In this document: positions 7,065 to 12,123 of the stretch, one piece after another
Layout of the letters: every line of letters starts with the position of its first letter
Position numbering within the stretch: position 1 is the first letter of the stretch
From: Pseudomonadota bacterium
Lineage (GTDB): Bacteria; Pseudomonadota; Gammaproteobacteria; Steroidobacterales; Woeseiaceae
DNA length: 12,123 nucleotides
NCBI GenBank assembly: GCA_022360335.1
Contig: JAKSCZ010000601.1
Coordinates: forward strand, 1-12,123
Direction: 5' to 3'
Made by a program: the position numbers and the translations under genes
The notes under the pieces: generated by a model
Told to the model about the DNA's origin: nothing
Databases searched by the model: none
What the model saw: only the letters and a program-made list of their open reading frames with translations

Positions 7065-7322
7065 GTGGCACACAAGAAAGCGGGCGGCAGCAGCAAGAAC
7101 GGTCGCGATTCGGAAAGCAAACGCCTGGGCATCAAGATATACGGCGGCCAGAAGGTTCTCGCCGGCAACATCATCGTCCGGCAGCGCGGTACGCGTTTTC
7201 ACGCGGGTACGAACGTCGGCTGCGGCCGGGACTACACGCTGTTCGCCAAGAAGGATGGACACGTGAAGTTCGAGAAGAAAGGCCCGAAGATGCGGCAGTT
7301 CGTCAGCGTCGTCGAGGGCTGA
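7065..7322 (+). CDS. rpmA: Ribosomal protein bL27
   Basis: An 85-residue large-subunit protein whose N-terminus reaches toward the peptidyl transferase centre. It begins AHKKAGGSSKNGRDSESKRL after the initiator and contains IIVRQRGTRFHAGTNVGCG and DYTLFAKKDG, near-identical to other bacterial bL27; length equals E. coli L27. The start is GTG at 7065, set by the AHKK motif; the longer frame from 7029 would add 12 residues unrelated to L27. A weak GGG lies 9 nt upstream. It follows rplU by 60 bp and is the last gene before an intrinsic terminator. Confidence 0.96.
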   Translation: MAHKKAGGSSKNGRDSESKRLGIKIYGGQKVLAGNIIVRQRGTRFHAGTNVGCGRDYTLFAKKDGHVKFEKKGPKMRQFVSVVEG

Positions 7323-7354
7323 CGGACAATCCTGCGCAGGAGGGCCTTCGTGTT

Positions 7355-7416
7355 GTAGGAGGGCCTTCAGGCCCGAAGGGGTTGAATGAAGCTGTCGCGG
7401 CTAAAGCCGCTCCTAC
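7355..7416. repeat. Inverted pair of GTAG-headed REP palindromes
   Basis: Two 22-nt REP-like units face each other, 18 bp apart. The plus-strand unit (7355-7376) reads GTAGGAG, then GGCC-TTCA-GGCC, then CGA. The minus-strand unit (7395-7416) reads GTAGGAG, CGGC-TTTA-GCCG, CGA. The head and tail are the same, while the stem differs in both arms with pairing kept. A fragment, GCAGGAGGGCCTTC (7337-7349), precedes the pair. The GTAG head is typical of REPs mobilised by RAYT (REP-associated tyrosine transposase) proteins; no RAYT gene is in the window. It sits between rpmA and its terminator and recurs at 11935. Confidence 0.85.
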
Positions 7417-7440
7417 GGAATACCGTATGAACGACAACGA

Positions 7441-7461
7441 CCCCGCACGCGCGGGGTTTTT
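7441..7461 (+). terminator. Rho-independent terminator after rpmA
   Basis: A perfect 6-bp stem CCCCGC/GCGGGG (7441-7446 and 7451-7456) with loop ACGC is followed by T5 (7457-7461). It ends the rplU-rpmA transcript. The obgE ATG comes 27 bp later, so obgE is either read by partial readthrough or from a promoter I cannot see. Confidence 0.85.
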
Positions 7462-7488
7462 CGTATCGAGACCCCGTGGAATCCAGCC

Positions 7489-8514
7489 ATGAAATTCGTG
7501 GACGAAGCAACGATTCGCGTCATCGCGGGCAACGGCGGTCACGGTTGCCTGAGTTTCCGCCGTGAGAAGTATGTCGCGAAAGGCGGCCCCGACGGCGGCG
7601 ACGGGGGACACGGCGGCAGCGTCTACCTCGTGGCGGACGATGCGCTCAATACGCTCGCGGACTTTCGCGTAGCACGCAGATTCAAGGCCGGCAACGGCTT
7701 GCCCGGCGCCGGCCGGGACATGACCGGCAAGTCCGGCGACGACCTCGAGGTCAGGGTGCCGCAGGGGACCGTCGTCAACGACGTCGACACGGGCGAGTTC
7801 CTGTGCGACCTCACCGAAGACGGCCAGCGACGAATGGTCGCCGAGGGCGGGCGCGGCGGCCTCGGAAACGCGCGTTTCAAAAGCAGCACCAATCGTGCGC
7901 CGCGCAAGACGACCAACGGCACGCCGGGCGAGGCGCGCCACCTGTCGCTCGAACTCAAAGTGCTCGCCGACGTCGGCCTGCTCGGCCTGCCGAACGCCGG
8001 CAAATCGACACTGATTTCCGCGATGTCGGAGGCGAGGCCGCGCATCGCCGACTATCCGTTCACGACCCTGCACCCGCATCTCGGCGTCGTGCGGGTAGGG
8101 CGGCTGCAGAGCTTCGTCATGGCGGACGTCCCCGGCCTGATCGAAGGCGCATCGGAAGGTGCGGGACTCGGCTTCCGGTTCCTGCGGCACCTGCAGCGGA
8201 CACGCTTGCTGCTGCACCTCGTCGACATCGCGCCGGTCGACCCGGAGGCCGAGCCGGCGCAGGCGGTCGAGGCGATCGCGAGGGAACTGGCCGGTTTCTC
8301 GGAGGAACTGGCAAAGAAACCCCGCTGGCTCGTGATCAACAAGATCGACCTGGCGGACGACGACGATCTGAAGGCGGCCCGGGAGGAACTGCTCGAGGCA
8401 CTCGACTGGGACGGGCCCGTGTTCGAGGTGAGCGCGGCGACGGGCACCGGCACCGCGGCTCTGGGGCACGCGGTGATTCAGGCGCTCGAAGCGATGGAAG
8501 AAGGGGAAGCCTGA
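7489..8514 (+). CDS. obgE: GTPase ObgE/CgtA, ribosome assembly factor
   Basis: A 341-residue Obg-family GTPase that binds the 50S subunit late in assembly and is linked to the stringent response. The N-terminal Obg fold (about 1-158) has the Gly-rich segments GNGGHGC, GGPDGGDGGHGGS and GGRGGLGN (120-127). The G domain has G1 GLPNAGKS (166-173), G2 in YPFTTLHPHLGVV (189-201), G3 DVPG (213-216), G4 NKID (284-287) and G5 SAATG (315-319). The C-terminus is acidic but short (EAMEEGEA), so the variable C-terminal domain of E. coli ObgE (390 residues) is mostly missing. ATG 7489 is preceded by GGA 8-9 nt away. It follows rplU-rpmA as in most bacteria, but an intrinsic terminator lies between. It converges on rpsT with 6 bp between stop codons. 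Confidence 0.97.
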   Translation: MKFVDEATIRVIAGNGGHGCLSFRREKYVAKGGPDGGDGGHGGSVYLVADDALNTLADFRVARRFKAGNGLPGAGRDMTGKSGDDLEVRVPQGTVVNDVDTGEFLCDLTEDGQRRMVAEGGRGGLGNARFKSSTNRAPRKTTNGTPGEARHLSLELKVLADVGLLGLPNAGKSTLISAMSEARPRIADYPFTTLHPHLGVVRVGRLQSFVMADVPGLIEGASEGAGLGFRFLRHLQRTRLLLHLVDIAPVDPEAEPAQAVEAIARELAGFSEELAKKPRWLVINKIDLADDDDLKAAREELLEALDWDGPVFEVSAATGTGTAALGHAVIQALEAMEEGEA

Positions 8515-8520
8515 GGGGGA

Positions 8521-8787
8521 TCAGGCGGACAGCGCTTTCACGCGCTGGTTGAGGCGGCTCTTGTGACGCGCGGCCTTGTTCCTGGTGACGATGCCCTTGT
8601 TGACCATGCTGTCGATGACGGGAACCGCAGCCTTGTAGGCCTCGACGGCGGCGTCCCTGTCGCCTTCGTCACAGGCCCTGACGACCTTTTTGATACTCGT
8701 GCGCATCGTGGAGCGCAGGCCCATGTTGTGCTTGCGGGTCTTCTCCGCCTGGCGGGCGCGCTTCCTGGCTGATTTGATGTTTGCCAC
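8521..8787 (-). CDS. rpsT: Ribosomal protein bS20
   Basis: An 88-residue small-subunit primary rRNA-binding protein (E. coli 87). It begins ANIKSARKRARQAEKTRKHN and continues with RSTMRTSIKKV and the C-terminal KGIVTRNKAARHKSRLNQRV, the family's strongest signature. The start is GTG at 8787; non-AUG initiation is also known for E. coli rpsT (UUG), where it matters for autoregulation by S20, so a similar control is plausible. No good Shine-Dalgarno sits at the usual distance (AGGA is about 14 nt away), which also fits inefficient, regulated initiation. Divergent from murJ, as in other gammaproteobacteria. Confidence 0.97.
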   Translation of the reverse strand: MANIKSARKRARQAEKTRKHNMGLRSTMRTSIKKVVRACDEGDRDAAVEAYKAAVPVIDSMVNKGIVTRNKAARHKSRLNQRVKALSA

Positions 8788-8823
8788 TGGTTCGAACCGT
8801 GTCCTGCTCTCAAAGAGCCGCGT

Positions 8824-8852
8824 ATTATTCGCGCCCGGAGGGCCCGTGTCAA
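8824..8852 (-). promoter_or_regulatory. Sigma70 promoter of rpsT
   Basis: On the minus strand, a perfect -35 TTGACA (8847-8852) and a -10 AATAAT (8824-8829, 5 of 6) are separated by exactly 17 bp. Predicted start near 8817 gives a leader of about 30 nt. This is the closest match to consensus in the window, as expected for a ribosomal protein gene. It lies 42 bp or more from the divergent murJ start, for which I found no convincing promoter. Confidence 0.82.
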
Positions 8853-8893
8853 CGACATTCCGGTGCCGGGTTTTGGGCTACACTTGAGTCTTC

Positions 8894-10477
8894 ATGGAAG
8901 GGAAAAAACGGTTATCCGGCCTGAAGTTAGCGCTCAAGACCTCGGTTGTCAGCGGCATGACGCTGGTGTCCCGAATCTTGGGATTGCTGCGCGACATCGT
9001 GTTCGCGCGTCTTTTCGGCGCGAGCCTCGCCATGGACGCTTTTCTCGTCGCCCAGCGCATACCGAACATGCTGCGCCGGTTCTTCGCCGAAGGCGCGTTC
9101 TCGGCCGGTTTTGTGCCCGTCATGGCCCGGTACCGGGAACGGCACGACCGCGGCGATGCGCGCGACTACCTCGATGCGATGGCCGGGACGTTTGGCGTCG
9201 TCGTGTTCGTCGTCACGCTCGCCGGCGTCGTCGCCGCGCCGTTGCTCGTCCTCGTCGTCGCCCCCGGATTCATCGGGGAGGGCGGCGACTTCGACCTCGC
9301 GGCGCTGATGCTGCGATTCACGTTTCCCTACCTGTTCTTCGTATCGCTGACCGCGTTTGCGGGCGGCATCCTCAACACCTACGGCCGTTTCGGCGTCCCG
9401 GCGTTCACGCCCGTGATCCTGAACGTCGTGTTGATCGCCGCGGCGGTCGGGGTCGCGCCCATGCTCGAACGGCCGATCATGGCGCTGGCCTACGCCGTAT
9501 TCGTTGCCGGGCTGGCGCAGCTGCTTTTCCAGCTGCCGTTTCTGGCGAAGATCGGTGCGTTGCCGAGACCGAGGTGGCGGCCGCGGCACGACGGCGTGCG
9601 CCGGGCGTTCAGGCTCATGGTGCCGGCGATCTTCGGCTCGTCGGTCGCGCAGGTCAACGTCTTGCTGAGCGGCATCATCGCCTCGCTGCTGCCCGTAGGC
9701 AGCATCAGCTACCTGTACTACTCCGACCGGCTCATGGAGTTTCCTCTCGGCCTGTTCGGGATCGCGCTCGCCACCGTCACGCTGCCCTACCTGTCCCGCC
9801 TCTGGGCCGGCGAAGAACGGGAAGAGTTCGCCCGGACGCTGGAATGGTCGATGAAGATCGCGGTGCTGATCGCGATTCCTGCGGCCGTCGGACTGGTCAT
9901 GCTGGCGACGCCGCTGGTGATCACGCTGTTCTACGGCGGCGAGTTCGACACGCGTTCGGTCGAGATGACCGTACTCGCACTGCAAGCCTACGCGATCGGT
10001 CTGGTCGGGTTCTCGTTCGTGAAGGTGCTCGCGCCGGCCTTCTTCGCCCGCGAGGACACGCGCACGCCGGTGCGCATCGGCATCGTGGCGCTGTTGGCCA
10101 ACCTCGTGCTCGGCGCCTCGTCGGCCTGGTACCTGGCGACGAGCGGCTTCGCCGGGCCGCATACGGGGCTTGCCGCCGCAACGTCGTTCGCGGCACTACT
10201 CAATGCCGGTCTGCTGTACCGCGGTTTGCGCAAGGCCGACGTGATCGATCACGGTCCCGGCTGGGGTGCGTTGCTGGCGCGGGTGCTGCTGGCGAATGCG
10301 GCGATGGCGATCGTCCTGTCGCAACTGTACCGGACGGCCGGCTGGTGGACGGCGGCGACGCTCGGTGAGCGAGTCGTCTGGCTGGCCGTCTCGGTCGTGG
10401 CCGGAGCCGGAACGTACTTCGCTGCGCTGTGGGTGCTGGGTACGCGTCTCGACCAGTTTCGGCTGAGGCGCGACTGA
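8894..10477 (+). CDS. murJ: Lipid II flippase MurJ (MviN)
   Basis: A 527-residue polytopic inner-membrane protein of the MOP superfamily that moves lipid II to the periplasmic side for peptidoglycan synthesis. It aligns along its length with E. coli MurJ (511). The functionally important arginines are present: SRILGLLRD with Arg27 and Arg33, NMLRRFFAEGAFS with Arg61/Arg62, and YYSDRLMEFPLG with Arg279 (equivalents of E. coli R18, R24, R52 and R270). Fourteen helices are expected, and hydrophobic segments occur throughout (for example 100-123, 143-160, 172-190, 284-300). ATG 8894 matches the family start; GAG lies 5 nt upstream. It is first of a murJ-ribF-lspA unit: ribF begins 1 bp after its stop. 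Confidence 0.97.
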   Translation: MEGKKRLSGLKLALKTSVVSGMTLVSRILGLLRDIVFARLFGASLAMDAFLVAQRIPNMLRRFFAEGAFSAGFVPVMARYRERHDRGDARDYLDAMAGTFGVVVFVVTLAGVVAAPLLVLVVAPGFIGEGGDFDLAALMLRFTFPYLFFVSLTAFAGGILNTYGRFGVPAFTPVILNVVLIAAAVGVAPMLERPIMALAYAVFVAGLAQLLFQLPFLAKIGALPRPRWRPRHDGVRRAFRLMVPAIFGSSVAQVNVLLSGIIASLLPVGSISYLYYSDRLMEFPLGLFGIALATVTLPYLSRLWAGEEREEFARTLEWSMKIAVLIAIPAAVGLVMLATPLVITLFYGGEFDTRSVEMTVLALQAYAIGLVGFSFVKVLAPAFFAREDTRTPVRIGIVALLANLVLGASSAWYLATSGFAGPHTGLAAATSFAALLNAGLLYRGLRKADVIDHGPGWGALLARVLLANAAMAIVLSQLYRTAGWWTAATLGERVVWLAVSVVAGAGTYFAALWVLGTRLDQFRLRRD

Positions 10478-10478
10478 C

Positions 10479-11432
10479 GTGTGGCTCGTTCGGCACCTGT
10501 CCGATATGCCGCATGCCTCGCTGGCGCGAGGCAGCGTGGTCACCATCGGCTCCTATGACGGCCTGCACCCCGGGCACCGGCAGCTGCTCGACAGGGTCAC
10601 GGCCGGATCGGCCGAGCGGAAGGTGCCGTCGATCGTCATGAGTTTCGAGCCGACGCCGAAAGAGTTCTTCGCGGCCGACGCGCCGCCCGCGCGCCTGATG
10701 CGATTCCGCGAGAAATTCGAGGCGCTGGCCGACTACGGCGTCGGGATCTTCTACTGTCCCCGCTTCGGCGAGGCGATGCGGTCGATAAGCGTCGACTCGT
10801 TCATCCGTCAGGTGCTGGTGCACGGGCTGAACGCCCGGCACATCGTCATCGGCGACGATTTTCGCTTCGCGCGCCGCCGCGAGGGCAGCATCGTCGAGCT
10901 CGAGCGGGCCGCCCCGGCGCTGCAGTACTCGATCGAGCGGGTGCCGAGCGTCATCGTCGACGGGATCCGCGTCTCGAGCACCGCGATTCGCGAAGCGCTG
11001 GCTGCGGGCGAGGTCGCCCGGGCCACGGCATTGCTCGGGCGCCCGTACCGTATGTCCGGCCGCATCGTGAAGGGCAGAAAGGTCGGCCGGTCGCTCGGCT
11101 ATGCGACCGCCAACGTCGATCTGCGGCGCCGCCAAAGCGCCGTCATGGGGATCTACGCCGTGCGGGTGCACGGCCTTCCCGAAGGGCCCGTCGACGGCGT
11201 CGCCAGCGTGGGCACGCGACCGACCTTCGACCTGGTCAAGCCGTTGCTCGAGGTGCACCTGTTCGATTTCGATCGCGACGTCTACGGCGAGTACATCCAC
11301 GTCGATTTCGTCGAGCACCTCCGCAACGAAGAAAAGTTCGATTCCGTCGACGCGCTGGTTGCGCAGATGAAGATTGACGAAGACAATGCACGTTCTGCAC
11401 TGACAGCGCACAGCCGGACTATCGACGTATGA
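10479..11432 (+). CDS. ribF: Bifunctional riboflavin kinase/FAD synthetase RibF
   Basis: A 317-residue enzyme that phosphorylates riboflavin to FMN and adenylylates FMN to FAD. The N-terminal FMN adenylyltransferase domain (about 1-185) has VTIGSYDGLHPGHR (21-34) with the HxGH nucleotidyl motif (30-33), IGDDFRF (124-130) and RVSSTAIR (164-171). The C-terminal riboflavin kinase domain has YATAN (208-212) and catalytic-type Glu258 in LLEVHLFDF. Variations from the common sequence: TIGSYDG for TIGNFDG, FRFARRREG for FRFGxxRxG, and ATAN for PTAN; key His, Thr, Asn and Glu remain, so activity is likely. The GTG at 10479 matches the E. coli N-terminus; Met10 (10506) would lose it. It overlaps lspA by 4 bp. 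ileS, normally next, is absent. Confidence 0.95.
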   Translation: MWLVRHLSDMPHASLARGSVVTIGSYDGLHPGHRQLLDRVTAGSAERKVPSIVMSFEPTPKEFFAADAPPARLMRFREKFEALADYGVGIFYCPRFGEAMRSISVDSFIRQVLVHGLNARHIVIGDDFRFARRREGSIVELERAAPALQYSIERVPSVIVDGIRVSSTAIREALAAGEVARATALLGRPYRMSGRIVKGRKVGRSLGYATANVDLRRRQSAVMGIYAVRVHGLPEGPVDGVASVGTRPTFDLVKPLLEVHLFDFDRDVYGEYIHVDFVEHLRNEEKFDSVDALVAQMKIDEDNARSALTAHSRTIDV

Positions 11433-11938
11433 CCGACGCCGCAACGACTTCGAACGCCCGCTTCGTTACCTGGATGGTCGTGGCGCTGGTCGTCGTCGTC
11501 GCCGACCAGGTGACCAAGTGGGCCATCGTCGAATGGGTGGCACTGTATGAAAAGGTCCCGGTCAACTCGTTCGTCAACTTCACGCACCAGCGAAACTACG
11601 GCGCCGCCTTCAGCTTCCTGGCCGACGCCGGCGGCTGGCAAAGATGGTTCTTCATCGTACTGGCGAGCGCCGTCAGCGCGGTCATCGCGGTGTGGCTGTG
11701 GCGCATCCGCCATGAGAAGCAGGCAGTGCTCGCGGCCGGTCTGGCGCTCGTGCTGGGCGGTGCGGTCGGCAACCTGATCGACCGCATCGTGCTCGGCTAC
11801 GTTACGGACTTCATCCAGGTCTGGTTCGGCAACTGGGCGTACCCGTCGTTCAATGTTGCCGATGCGGGCATCTCGGTCGGCGCCGCATTGCTGATCGTCG
11901 ATGCGTTCTTCTTCTCGGGCAGGGAACAGAATCCGTAG
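11429..11938 (+). CDS. lspA: Lipoprotein signal peptidase LspA (signal peptidase II)
   Basis: A 169-residue inner-membrane aspartyl protease that removes the signal peptide of diacylglyceryl-modified prolipoproteins. Four hydrophobic helices are visible (about 12-32, 71-91, 97-115, 143-162). Conserved parts: DQVTKW (26-31), RNYGAAFSFLADAGGWQRWFF (55-75, near-identical to E. coli), GNLIDR (114-119), and the catalytic aspartates Asp127 in YVTDFI and Asp145 in FNVADAGI. The ATG overlaps the ribF stop as ATGA, indicating translational coupling. The TAG stop lies inside the GTAG head of a REP element, so the last residues (EQNP) may have been set by that insertion. fkpB and ispH, which often follow, are not here. 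Confidence 0.97.
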   Translation: MTDAATTSNARFVTWMVVALVVVVADQVTKWAIVEWVALYEKVPVNSFVNFTHQRNYGAAFSFLADAGGWQRWFFIVLASAVSAVIAVWLWRIRHEKQAVLAAGLALVLGGAVGNLIDRIVLGYVTDFIQVWFGNWAYPSFNVADAGISVGAALLIVDAFFFSGREQNP

Positions 11939-12015
11939 GAGGGCCTTCAGGCCCGAACAGGCCCGGTCGCGGCTAAAGCCGCTCCTACAGCCACTCCTAC
12001 AACAGCCGCTCCTAC
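11935..12015. repeat. REP cluster between lspA and a pilin-like gene
   Basis: The plus-strand REP (11935-11956) is identical to 7355-7376 over 22 nt, and the minus-strand REP (11967-11988) is identical to 7395-7416; here the spacer is 10 bp instead of 18. Two half-units follow, AGCCACTCCTAC (11989-12000) and AGCCGCTCCTAC (12004-12015), which are GTAGGAG(T/C)GGCT on the minus strand without the second stem arm. The cluster fills the whole gap between two convergent genes, and GTAG supplies both stop codons (11936-11938 and, on the minus strand, 12012-12014). It may also act as a bidirectional terminator or mRNA 3'-end stabiliser, as REPs can. Confidence 0.88.
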
Positions 12016-12123
12016 CGCGTTCGTTCCCAGCAGTCCGTGTCGGGGCTCGACGTCTTGACGCCGCGGCCGTCGATGGTGAACGTCAGACACTTGCCGGCCT
12101 CGTTGCCGCCGTGCTGGTAGGTC
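12012..12123 (-). CDS. C-terminus of a type IV pilin-like protein (PilE-type minor pilin)
   Basis: The last 36 codons plus stop of a gene that begins beyond the window; the peptide starts TYQHGGNEAGKCLTFTIDG and ends with VKTSSPDTDCWERTR. A C-(L/G)-T-(L/F)-T-(I/V)-(D/N)-x-x-G strand followed by a closing cysteine and a terminal CW is typical of the C-terminal disulfide loop of PilE-like minor pilins. Only the C-terminus is visible, so the N-terminal methylation site and pilin helix cannot be checked. In Pseudomonas the minor pilin cluster ending in pilE lies close to lspA-ispH, which agrees with this call. The TAG stop lies in a REP half-unit. FimT/GspH-type pseudopilins are the alternative. 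Confidence 0.6.
   Translation of the reverse strand, partial: TYQHGGNEAGKCLTFTIDGRGVKTSSPDTDCWERTR

Noticed and set aside
7414..7427. Palindrome TACGG-AATA-CCGTA as an operator for obgE
   Set aside because: It partly overlaps the end of a REP unit, has only 5-bp arms and appears once; chance is sufficient explanation.
7303..8469. Minus-strand open frame of 388 codons opposite obgE
   Set aside because: Runs through the REP pair and terminator and has shadow composition; Obg motifs are complete on the plus strand.
8927..10162. Minus-strand open frame of 411 codons opposite murJ
   Set aside because: Same Arg/Asp/Gln/His-rich shadow composition, no domain and no initiation signals; MurJ is clear on the plus strand.
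10200..11444. Minus-strand open frame of 414 codons opposite ribF
   Set aside because: It spans the murJ end, ribF and the ribF-lspA overlap, with shadow-like composition and no family resemblance.

Overview
The window is high-GC chromosomal DNA from a gammaproteobacterium. Protein sequences resemble their E. coli and Pseudomonas counterparts throughout (IspB, L27, Obg, S20, MurJ, RibF, LspA, YbdL-type aminotransferase). The order ispB | rplU-rpmA-obgE | rpsT | murJ-ribF-lspA | pilin gene is the familiar gammaproteobacterial arrangement, but proB (between obg and rpsT in Pseudomonas) and ileS (between ribF and lspA) are absent. GTAG-headed REP palindromes like those of Xanthomonadales and Pseudomonas point to a Xanthomonadales- or Chromatiales-like lineage; the genus cannot be named from this sequence.

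Layout. 1-436 (minus): start of an unrecognised exported coiled-coil protein, cut by the window edge. 437-610: shared intergenic region with a sigma70-like promoter overlapped by a strong Fur box. 611-2978 (plus): feoA-feoB ferrous iron uptake. 2982-4139 (minus): YbdL/MtnE-type aminotransferase, convergent with feoB. 4300-4376 (plus): tRNA-Pro(CGG) with its own promoter. 4381-6218 (minus): ispB followed 2 bp later by an orphan E2-type acyltransferase. 6336-7461 (plus): promoter, leader, rplU with a long Lys/Ala/Pro tail, rpmA, a REP pair and an intrinsic terminator. 7489-8514 (plus): obgE. 8521-8787 (minus): rpsT with a near-consensus promoter. 8894-11938 (plus): murJ-ribF-lspA, tightly coupled. 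11935-12015: second REP cluster. 12012-12123 (minus): C-terminus of a type IV pilin-like protein.

The genes serve core functions: iron(II) uptake under Fur control, quinone side-chain synthesis, ribosome synthesis and assembly (L21, L27, Obg, S20), lipid II flipping, FMN/FAD synthesis and lipoprotein maturation. I saw no defence island, CRISPR array, prophage, toxin-antitoxin pair or transposase, and I do not claim a new system. The points most worth a second look are the REP clusters, one of which supplies the stop codons of both flanking genes; the uncharacterised secreted protein opposite the Fur-controlled feo promoter; the FeoB G4 variant; the extended L21 tail; and the orphan acyltransferase.
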